Below are positions 1 through 4,917 of a DNA stretch of 6,128 nt, one piece after another. The notes below the pieces were generated by a model. That model saw nothing but the letters and a program-made list of their open reading frames with translations, searched no databases and was not told the DNA's origin. A program made the translations under genes and the position numbers. Each line of letters opens with the position of its first letter. The stretch's first letter is position 1. This stretch comes from CAIOZW01 sp049318845. GTDB lineage: Bacteria > Acidobacteriota > Blastocatellia > RBC074. The stretch is from assembly GCA_049318845.1 (NCBI GenBank), contig JBMOFH010000252.1, forward strand, positions 1 through 6,128. The letters run 5' to 3'.

Positions 1-458
1 GTATGCACGCGGTATTCTTGCGATATGAGGTCGCCGACACAGTGGCGGGAGTTATCATGGCCCATCTGGTACCGTGTGTGCCGTACGCAGTTCTTGTCCT
101 CAGTGGCAGTTTTTCGCGACTGGAGACCGGACTTGAGGATCAGGCGCGAACCCTTGGTGCGGATGTTTATCAGGTCTGGCGTTATGTGACGCTGCCACAG
201 TTGATGCCCGGGGTGATGGTGGCCGCGGCCTTTGCCTTTCTCATTTCGTGGAGTCAGTATCTGCCAACACTGATCATCGGCGGGGGCAGCGTCCAGACGC
301 TGCCATTATCGCTGGTAGCGTTTCAGCGAAGCGGTGACGATTCGATCGCTGCGGTGCTGTCATTGATATTTCTGGCGCCGGCGGTGGCAGTTCTTCTGCT
401 GGCGGGCCGGCAGATGCTCCCCGATGTCGCCGCTGACCATTTGATTCAAAAGAGGTGA
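1..458 (+). CDS. ABC transporter permease, C-terminal part (YnjC-like)
   Basis: This is an inner-membrane subunit of an ABC importer. The gene enters from the left edge (the complete codons begin at base 3) and ends at TGA 456-458, so only about 151 C-terminal residues are seen. They contain a hydrophobic segment near residues 14-36, a cytoplasmic EAA-type coupling loop at about 44-70 (LEDQARTLGADVYQVWRYV followed by TLPQLMPG, with the conserved Gly-52), and further membrane segments near 70-95 and 115-135. The EAA loop is the part that docks onto the ATPase. The stretch SWSQYLPTLIIGGG then VQTLPL resembles what I recall of the second half of YnjC, and the next gene encodes a YnjB-like binding protein. 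The stop lies 6 bases before the next possible start, which indicates one operon. Identification as an ABC permease is secure; the YnjC subgroup is inferred from context and partial motif memory. Confidence 0.9.
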   Translation, partial: MHAVFLRYEVADTVAGVIMAHLVPCVPYAVLVLSGSFSRLETGLEDQARTLGADVYQVWRYVTLPQLMPGVMVAAAFAFLISWSQYLPTLIIGGGSVQTLPLSLVAFQRSGDDSIAAVLSLIFLAPAVAVLLLAGRQMLPDVAADHLIQKR

Positions 459-460
459 TC
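451..460 (+). promoter_or_regulatory. Ribosome binding site for the binding-protein gene
   Basis: AGAGGTGATC overlaps the end of the permease gene and its stop codon. It gives 6-9 bases of spacing to the adjacent GTG (465) and ATG (468). Both starts are usable; ATG 468 has the more typical spacing. The overlap supports translational coupling with the permease. Confidence 0.6.
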
Positions 461-467
461 CGAAGTG

Positions 468-1709
468 ATGAGTCGATTTCGAGTCTCGATATTGCTGTTG
501 ATATTACTGAGTGGCCTTGCCTGCCGGTCGGCCGATTCGGCCCAGACTGGGGGACCAGATCTCGATCCGGCGGGGCTCGTCAGAATGAACTGGGATGAAT
601 TGTCGATCCAGGCGCGGGGGACGACCGTCAATTATGCGATGTGGGCGGGGGATGAAGCGCGCAACCGCTATTTTCGCGGTGCAGTAGCCGGGCAGCTTCG
701 CGAGCGATTTGGCGTTACGCTCAACATTGTGCCGCTCAGTGACGCGGCGGAGGCGGTCAACAAGCTGCTCAATGAGAAGGGCGCCGGCCGGACGACCGGT
801 GGCTCGATCGATATGATCTGGATCAACGGTGAAAATTTCCGGACGGCGCGGCAGGGCGGGGTGCTCTGGGGCCCGTTTGCCGACGCCCTTCCCAACATCG
901 CACTCTATCCGGAAGCGGCCCGTCAGCGCGATTTTGGCACTCCAATCGAGGGGTTCGAGGCGCCCTGGCAGCGGGCACAGTTTGTTATGGCTTACGATAC
1001 GGCGCGAATGGCGACCCCACCCCGTTCTGTGCCACTGCTCATGGAATGGATTCGGTCAAACCCAGGACGATTTACCTATCCCGCTCCCCCCGATTTTACC
1101 GGATCGGTCTTTCTGCGCCATCTTCTTTACCATTTTGGTGGCGGGGCGGAGAAATTTAAGGCCGGGTTTGATGAAGCCCTCTACCGGCAGGCGGCGGATG
1201 CGACCATCGCATTTCTCAACCAGATCCGGCCGCTGCTTTGGCGGAAAGGTGAGACCTATCCGGCGACACTTCGTGAGACCGATCGATTATTCGTCAATCG
1301 GGAGATCGATCTCACGATGAGCTACGGGCCAGGCTTTGCCTCGGAACGCATTGCACGCGGTGAGTACCCCGCGACGGTACGGACATTTCTCTTCGATGGT
1401 GGAACGATTGGCAACTACAGTTACCTTGCCATTCCGTTCAATGCCGCCAATCGCCCCGGTGCGCTGGTGGTCATCAATTATCTGCTCTCGATCGAATCGC
1501 TGCTCGATCAGGGGAGAATGATTGGCAGCATCTTTCCGCTCGAACCAGACCGGCTGACGCCCGCCGATCGGGAGCGTGCAGAGGCGTTACCACGCGGACC
1601 GGCAACCCTGCCGCTTGTCGAGTTGTCGCGCCATCTCCTTTCGGAACCTGATGTTCGATATCTGGAACGGTTCGAGAGGGATTGGCGAGAGAGGGTGCTC
1701 CAGCAGTGA
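468..1709 (+). CDS. ynjB: ABC transporter substrate-binding lipoprotein, YnjB-like (COG4134 type)
   Basis: This is the extracytoplasmic ligand-capturing component of the importer. From ATG 468 the product is 413 residues; an in-frame GTG at 465 would add one. The N-terminus has a basic start, a hydrophobic core (about residues 6-18) and a lipobox-like GLAC with Cys-19, which suggests a lipid-anchored protein. The mature part has a family-typical layout: VNYAMWAGDEARN near 54-66, the segment SIDMIWINGENF at 113-124, PAPPDFTGSVFLR at 205-216, and MSYGPGF farther on. The IWINGENF block matches my recollection of E. coli YnjB. Length is close to that protein (about 390 residues). The substrate of YnjB systems is not established, so none is assigned. 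The gene lies between permease and ATPase and overlaps the ATPase start by four bases. No truncation or internal stop is seen. Confidence 0.88.
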   Translation: MSRFRVSILLLILLSGLACRSADSAQTGGPDLDPAGLVRMNWDELSIQARGTTVNYAMWAGDEARNRYFRGAVAGQLRERFGVTLNIVPLSDAAEAVNKLLNEKGAGRTTGGSIDMIWINGENFRTARQGGVLWGPFADALPNIALYPEAARQRDFGTPIEGFEAPWQRAQFVMAYDTARMATPPRSVPLLMEWIRSNPGRFTYPAPPDFTGSVFLRHLLYHFGGGAEKFKAGFDEALYRQAADATIAFLNQIRPLLWRKGETYPATLRETDRLFVNREIDLTMSYGPGFASERIARGEYPATVRTFLFDGGTIGNYSYLAIPFNAANRPGALVVINYLLSIESLLDQGRMIGSIFPLEPDRLTPADRERAEALPRGPATLPLVELSRHLLSEPDVRYLERFERDWRERVLQQ

Positions 1710-2764
1710 AAAGCCAAATAGGGATTGAACCGGCAGAGATCAGAAGTGAGGGAACCCGCGTTCGGATCGATCGCCTCTCAGCCGCCTATGATCGGCGTGA
1801 GGTGCTGAACGGCGTCACTCTAACAATCGAACCGGGCGAACTCGTGACCCTCCTTGGGCCCTCAGGCTGCGGCAAGACGACGCTGCTGCGGGTTGTTGCC
1901 GGACTGCTTTCACCAACCACTGGTGAGATACTTTTCAATGAGAAGAGGATGACAGCGATCCCTGCCGAACGGCGACGGGCGGCGATGGTCTTTCAGAAAC
2001 CGCACCTCTTCCCATTTCTCAACGTGGCGGAGAATGTCGCCTTTGGCTTGAAGATGCGTCGGCTTCCAAAATCGGAGGTGGATGAGCGTGTCAACGGTGC
2101 GCTCCAACTGGTTCAGCTCAGCGGCTTCGGACGACGAAATCCGCGAGAGCTCTCCGGCGGGCAGGAGCAGCGCGTCGCGCTCGCCCGGGCGCTGGTCATC
2201 GAACCGGATCTCCTGCTCCTCGATGAGCCATTCTCTGCCCTCGACGAGAATCTTCGCGCTGACATTCGCCGGCTGGTGCGGGAGCTTCAGCAGCGACTCC
2301 GAATCACGACACTCTTCGTAACGCACGACCAGACGGAGGCGTCACTGATGGCCGACCGGATCGCACTCCTGCTCGATGGCCGATTGTTGCAGGTCGACCG
2401 ACCCCGCCGCTTTTATGAAGCACCTGTCAGCCCGGAGGTCGCTCGCTTCTTTGGCTGGCAGCTTCTGGCCGGGGAAGGGGAGACCATGGCCATCCGACCG
2501 GAACGGATCAGACTTCGCCAATCGCGACAGGTCCCCACTAAAGAGGTTAAAGCGGCCGGCTGGACTGGACTGCTCGTCGCCATCGACGACCTTGGACCGC
2601 GGATCAGATACACCGTTCAACTCGATGACGGCACACGAATCGAGAGCGAGGAGGATCTGCCAGCCAATACCCTGACCCCCACCGGGCTGACTACTGGTAC
2701 GCGCGTCACCCTCGACTTCCCACCGGAAGCACTATGCCGCTTTCGGTCAGCGGACAGGTGTTGA
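1706..2764 (+). CDS. ABC transporter ATP-binding protein with C-terminal TOBE-like extension
   Basis: This is the cytoplasmic ATPase that powers the importer. I chose GTG 1706 because it overlaps the preceding stop (GTGA) and follows a purine-rich GAGAGAGGG; an in-frame TTG at 1682 would add eight unconserved residues. The 352-residue product has an A-loop Tyr-28, Walker A GPSGCGKTT (51-59), Q-loop Gln-97 in MVFQKPHLFPF, signature LSGGQ (149-153), Walker B LLLLDEP (169-175), D-loop SALD (177-180) and H-loop His-207 in VTHDQTEA. All catalytic positions are intact. Residues from about 245 to 352 form an extra domain with IRPERIRL (263-270), typical of the TOBE/regulatory regions of PotA, CysA and MalK-type ATPases. 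E. coli YnjD is much shorter and lacks this, so the present ATPase is either a longer subgroup or a recruited CysA/PotA-like partner. The 3' end overlaps the convergent phosphodiesterase gene. Confidence 0.95.
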   Translation: MKSQIGIEPAEIRSEGTRVRIDRLSAAYDRREVLNGVTLTIEPGELVTLLGPSGCGKTTLLRVVAGLLSPTTGEILFNEKRMTAIPAERRRAAMVFQKPHLFPFLNVAENVAFGLKMRRLPKSEVDERVNGALQLVQLSGFGRRNPRELSGGQEQRVALARALVIEPDLLLLDEPFSALDENLRADIRRLVRELQQRLRITTLFVTHDQTEASLMADRIALLLDGRLLQVDRPRRFYEAPVSPEVARFFGWQLLAGEGETMAIRPERIRLRQSRQVPTKEVKAAGWTGLLVAIDDLGPRIRYTVQLDDGTRIESEEDLPANTLTPTGLTTGTRVTLDFPPEALCRFRSADRC

Positions 2765-4012
2765 TGGCAGCAGAATGTCGCGCAGTCGCGGGTAGATCTC
2801 GAGCATAGAGGCTGTCGGTCTTCGGCCCGGCTTGATCCCCGGCCCCCACAGGATCAGCGTCGACGCATAGTCGGGTCTTCCCGGCCAGAGTCCGTGAACA
2901 CCGATCTCGACAGGTTTCGTTTCGAGCTCGCCATCTTTTGCCGTCCCGAACAGGTGATGCTCGGCCGGCTCATACGCCGCAAGCACTCCGCCCAACCTTG
3001 GAGCGTACCGCTGCAACTCCGCAGCCGGAACCGCCCGGCCAATCCCCAATCTGCGCTCCCCCGCCGCCCGGCTCAGCCACTCCGCCACCACCGGGTCTTT
3101 TGTCGATACCAGCCCCGGCGTGGTGTTGAGATCTCCCGTTATCCCGTCGCGTTTCAAGGCAACCGGCAGATTGATCACCCGGTCCGCCCGCTCAAACCCA
3201 TGATCCGAGACGACCGCCACCACCATATTCCGCGGAACTGCGCGCAGTATCTCGCCGATCAGCTCATCCGTATACTCGAGAATCGCGTTCGATTCCCGGC
3301 TGAACGGACCTGTTTCATGCGCCTCTGAATCGTGATCTACCAGATGGAGCAGAATCAGATCAGGCTTCTCATTTTTCAAAAGATAGATTGTCGCCAGCGT
3401 CCGCGTTCGATCATCCATCCATTCCTGCGCAAAGCTGGGGTAGGCAGCCGAGATCTTTCCGACGAGCCCCGGTGTCGCCTTCGATTCGATCGATGGGAGA
3501 TCCATTGCCCCACCCCGCCGTTTCTGAAAATATTCCGGCAGATTGAGATCGATCTTTGCTCCAACCGTCACCGGCCAGGTGATCGCCGCCGTCTTCAGCC
3601 CCGCGGCTCCCGCCTTCTCCCAGAGCGTCGGAGCCTTGAGCAGAGCGACGTCCCAATAATAGTCGCCACCCTCGCTCCGTGGACGCCGGTTTGACAAGAT
3701 CCCGTGTTCAGTCGGTGCGACCCCGGTAATGATCGATGTGTGGGATGACCAGGTGACAGTCGGGAAGACTCCGGTGATCCCTTCCGTCACCTCTCCCTCG
3801 CGCATCAGTCGACGCAGATTGGGGATCCGCAATCCTCCATCCTCATTCGGACCCACACCCTTACCCACACTTTTAAGCAGATAACGATAGTCGAGCCCGT
3901 CGACGGAGATCACCAGCAACGGACTCCCCGAACGCCGCTGCCCCGAAACCGGATCCACTGTCAGAGTGGTCGAAAGCAGGCAGAGTATTATCAACGCAAA
4001 TAATCTTTTCAT
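2747..4012 (-). CDS. Exported type I phosphodiesterase / nucleotide pyrophosphatase (alkaline phosphatase superfamily)
   Basis: This is a 421-residue enzyme of the NPP branch of the alkaline phosphatase superfamily, which hydrolyses phosphodiester or pyrophosphate bonds with two metal ions. A signal peptide is evident: MKRLF, then a hydrophobic core to about residue 19, and a likely cleavage near VSG-Q (24/25), so it acts outside the cytoplasm. The catalytic set is complete: Asp-38 in VISVDGLDY, nucleophile Thr-87 in FPTVTWSSH, Asp-228 and His-232 in HDSEAHETGP, Asp-270 and His-271 in VVSDHGFE, and His-373 in VHGLWP. The TGVAPTEHGILSN block after the nucleophile is also typical. ATG 4012 is preceded by GGAGAG at close spacing. 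The real substrate (nucleotide, lipid head group or other diester) cannot be read from the sequence. The gene is convergent to the ABC operon and begins just after the tRNA terminator; no clear promoter of its own is visible. Confidence 0.92.
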   Translation of the reverse strand: MKRLFALIILCLLSTTLTVDPVSGQRRSGSPLLVISVDGLDYRYLLKSVGKGVGPNEDGGLRIPNLRRLMREGEVTEGITGVFPTVTWSSHTSIITGVAPTEHGILSNRRPRSEGGDYYWDVALLKAPTLWEKAGAAGLKTAAITWPVTVGAKIDLNLPEYFQKRRGGAMDLPSIESKATPGLVGKISAAYPSFAQEWMDDRTRTLATIYLLKNEKPDLILLHLVDHDSEAHETGPFSRESNAILEYTDELIGEILRAVPRNMVVAVVSDHGFERADRVINLPVALKRDGITGDLNTTPGLVSTKDPVVAEWLSRAAGERRLGIGRAVPAAELQRYAPRLGGVLAAYEPAEHHLFGTAKDGELETKPVEIGVHGLWPGRPDYASTLILWGPGIKPGRRPTASMLEIYPRLRDILLPSTPVR

Positions 4013-4015
4013 CGT

Positions 4016-4021
4016 CTCTCC
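4016..4021 (-). promoter_or_regulatory. Ribosome binding site of the phosphodiesterase gene
   Basis: On the minus strand GGAGAG precedes ATG 4012; its GGAG core is five bases from the start codon. It supports this start over in-frame alternatives. Confidence 0.6.
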
Positions 4022-4042
4022 AGATCGGTCAGAAAATCTCCG

Positions 4043-4083
4043 AAAAAAAAAGCAGAGCTGCTATTTTGAAATAGCGTCTCTGC
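4043..4083 (-). terminator. Intrinsic terminator after tRNA-Lys
   Basis: A long hairpin is formed by GCAGAG (4052-4057) pairing with CTCTGC (4078-4083) and by GCTATT (4060-4065) pairing with AATAGC (4070-4075). A 2x2 internal loop separates the two helices and the terminal loop is TTGA. On the minus strand it is followed at once by nine T (A tract 4043-4051), a textbook Rho-independent terminator. A looser T-rich stretch (4084-4102) on the other side could allow weak function on the plus strand as well. Confidence 0.9.
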
Positions 4084-4142
4084 TCTTCTCTTTTTGATTT
4101 TTTAACCCTGATTTAGTTAAATTTTAAACAATCGGGTTTGGA

Positions 4143-4215
4143 TGGGCCGTGTAGGATTCGAACCTACGACCCGATGATTAAGAGTCATCTGCTCTACCAA
4201 CTGAGCTAACGGCCC
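4143..4215 (-). tRNA. tRNA-Lys (anticodon CTT)
   Basis: The 73-nt gene folds into a perfect cloverleaf on the minus strand. The acceptor stem is GGGCCGT with ACGGCCC, the D stem GCTC/GAGC, the anticodon stem GATGA/TCATC around loop CTCTTAA, and the T stem GTAGG/CCTAC around TTCGAAT. The discriminator base is A. The anticodon CTT (4180-4182) reads the Lys codon AAG. The 3' CCA is not encoded, because the discriminator is followed by TCC. The gene has its own promoter and terminator, so it is a monocistronic unit. Confidence 0.97.
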
Positions 4216-4218
4216 GAT

Positions 4219-4239
4219 TTTCGCTCTATCAAAGCGAAA
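4219..4239 (-). other. Hairpin in the tRNA-Lys 5' leader
   Basis: TTTCGCT (4219-4225) and AGCGAAA (4233-4239) are perfect complements around a 7-nt loop. The stem ends three bases before the mature tRNA 5' end, and the predicted transcription start falls at about its outer edge. The leader RNA may therefore begin as a stem-loop. Function is unknown; it could influence leader processing or be a chance fold. Confidence 0.5.
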
Positions 4240-4244
4240 CGGTA

Positions 4245-4272
4245 ATATTATCGATCTCCAGAGGATTGTCAA
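4245..4272 (-). promoter_or_regulatory. Promoter of tRNA-Lys
   Basis: On the minus strand a perfect -35 box TTGACA (4272-4267) is followed after 16 bases by the -10 box TAATAT (4250-4245), a good housekeeping sigma-70-type pair. Transcription would start near 4238, giving a leader of about 23 nt before the tRNA. Confidence 0.8.
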
Positions 4273-4302
4273 GCCGGAGAATAGAATTTCAGGTGTCACG
4301 GT

Positions 4303-4312
4303 CCGGAAAAGT
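4303..4312. repeat. Left target-site duplication of the MITE-like element
   Basis: CCGGAAAAGT lies directly next to the left terminal inverted repeat and is identical to 4517-4526 on the other side. A perfect 10-bp direct repeat exactly abutting both ends is the signature of transposition into this site. Confidence 0.85.
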
Positions 4313-4334
4313 CAGGGTGATCGCATTTTAAGAG
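4313..4334. repeat. Left terminal inverted repeat of the MITE-like element
   Basis: This 22-bp arm matches the reverse complement of 4495-4516 except at two positions. It starts with CAGGG, and its inner half is CGCATTTTAAGAG. Confidence 0.85.
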
Positions 4335-4336
4335 CC

Positions 4337-4351
4337 GGCCCCCAGGGGGCC
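4337..4351. repeat. GC-rich palindrome inside the MITE-like element
   Basis: GGCCCCC and GGGGGCC are perfect complements around a single central A, so RNA or single-stranded DNA would form a six-pair stem with a 3-nt loop. No T tract follows on either strand, so it is not a standard intrinsic terminator. Confidence 0.7.
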
Positions 4352-4387
4352 GCACTCCGCAGCTCAGAATTTCTCTAATTGGTCATT

Positions 4388-4409
4388 GGGGTTGGGGGGG
4401 AGCGCAGGG
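4388..4409 (+). other. G-run cluster with G-quadruplex potential
   Basis: G runs GGGG, GGGGGGG and GGG lie within 22 bases on the plus strand (loops TT, a G, and AGCGCA). This satisfies the usual pattern of four runs of at least three G if the seven-G run supplies two. Only the pattern is seen; folding is not demonstrated. Confidence 0.45.
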
Positions 4410-4494
4410 CAGCCTTTCGCAAGGACACTTGTCGCTTTCGGACTCCTCCGACGCGAAAAGAGCGAGAAGCGTGAGGTTCACTGGAAATGGCTTA

Positions 4495-4516
4495 CTCTTA
4501 AAATGCGGTCGCCCTG
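4495..4516. repeat. Right terminal inverted repeat of the MITE-like element
   Basis: CTCTTAAAATGCG followed by GTCGCCCTG is the inverted partner of 4313-4334 (20 of 22 positions). It ends in CCCTG, mirroring the CAGGG of the left end. Confidence 0.85.
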
Positions 4517-4526
4517 CCGGAAAAGT
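4517..4526. repeat. Right target-site duplication of the MITE-like element
   Basis: CCGGAAAAGT directly follows the right terminal repeat and is identical to 4303-4312. Removing the element and one copy restores a continuous sequence reading from the tRNA upstream region into the pilin downstream region. Confidence 0.85.
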
Positions 4527-4641
4527 TCGCCACGGTAAGCCATGGACGCACTACCTGCCAGTTCTCGTCACCGTTATGAGTCACCAGCGCGAGGCGCGTC
4601 ATTGGCCAGGTTCTTGCCGACGACCATCTCTCTGCGACACT

Positions 4642-4827
4642 CTACGAGATCGCGTTCGAGACCGTCTCCAGCTTGAAGCCGACCTTCGAGACGATTCCCG
4701 AGATACTTAGCCCAAGGCCGGAGAGGAAGATTAGTGCGACTGTTCCAATCAGCACAAGGATGAGAGAGTACTCGATCATATCCTGTCCATTGTCATCGGC
4801 GAGAAAATTTTTGATCCAGGTTCGCAT
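4642..4827 (-). CDS. Flp/Fap-family type IVb prepilin
   Basis: This encodes a 61-residue pilin precursor of the Flp type, the subunit of tight-adherence (Tad) pili that is cleaved by a prepilin peptidase. The leader MRTWIKNFLADDNG ends in Gly-14. The mature protein would start QDMIEYSLI, with the conserved Glu at +5 and Tyr at +6 of the Flp motif, followed by a hydrophobic membrane/assembly helix (about residues 21-43). Start ATG 4827 gives the leader and total length normal for the family. An in-frame GTG precedes it directly, and a TTG at 4884 would add a 19-residue Pro-rich leader unlike known prepilins. No strong ribosome site is seen before ATG 4827. No Tad assembly, secretin or peptidase genes lie in this window, so the pilin is isolated here. 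The MITE-like element lies downstream. Confidence 0.82.
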   Translation of the reverse strand: MRTWIKNFLADDNGQDMIEYSLILVLIGTVALIFLSGLGLSISGIVSKVGFKLETVSNAIS

Positions 4828-4899
4828 CACTTTGACAACTCGTTTCTTGAGATTTTCTGGTGGGGGCTGATCGCACTCGGACAACAGAAGTGAACTCCG

Positions 4900-4917
4900 T
4901 GACCTGACGTCAGGTCA
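4900..4917. promoter_or_regulatory. Perfect 18-bp palindrome upstream of the pilin gene (operator candidate)
   Basis: TGACCTGACGTCAGGTCA equals its own reverse complement over all 18 bases. It sits 72 bp upstream of the pilin ATG (between 4827 and 4900). Such a site suits binding of a dimeric regulator. An A+T-rich patch (about 4930-4961) farther upstream might hold the promoter, with a poor -35/-10 pair (TTTGCC, 16 bases, TATTTT on the minus strand). The regulator is unknown. Confidence 0.5.

Larger units (their letters stand above)
4313..4516. mobile_element. MITE-like non-autonomous transposable element, 204 bp
   Basis: The element is bounded by terminal inverted repeats at 4313-4334 and 4495-4516. 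The left end begins CAGGGTGATCGC and continues to TTTTAAGAG. The right end is its reverse complement with two mismatches (20 of 22), including a perfect run of 13. The flanks carry identical 10-bp direct repeats. No transposase reading frame is present, so movement would need an enzyme supplied in trans. The interior holds a strong GC palindrome (4337-4351) and a G-run cluster (4388-4409). The GATC and TTAAG spacing in the ends and the 10-bp duplication recall the IS4/IS231 group, but this family guess is weak. The element lies 31 bp upstream of the tRNA-Lys -35 box and downstream of the pilin gene. Confidence 0.85.

Noticed and set aside
829..1320. 163-codon plus-strand frame inside the binding-protein gene
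   Set aside because: Shadow frame of a gene with clear family motifs; Arg/Pro-rich composition typical of an out-of-frame GC-rich gene.
4117..4299. Minus-strand frame reading GPLAQLVEQMTLNHRVVGSN
   Set aside because: This is the familiar false translation of a tRNA gene; the region is the tRNA-Lys and its promoter.
4429..4710. Plus-strand frame of 93 codons
   Set aside because: It crosses the right end of the MITE-like element and runs antisense to the pilin gene; no family features or good start.
4828..4884. Longer pilin from TTG 4884
   Set aside because: The added Pro-rich and charged leader does not fit Flp prepilins, whereas ATG 4827 gives the normal leader length, although the TTG has a slightly better upstream GGAG.
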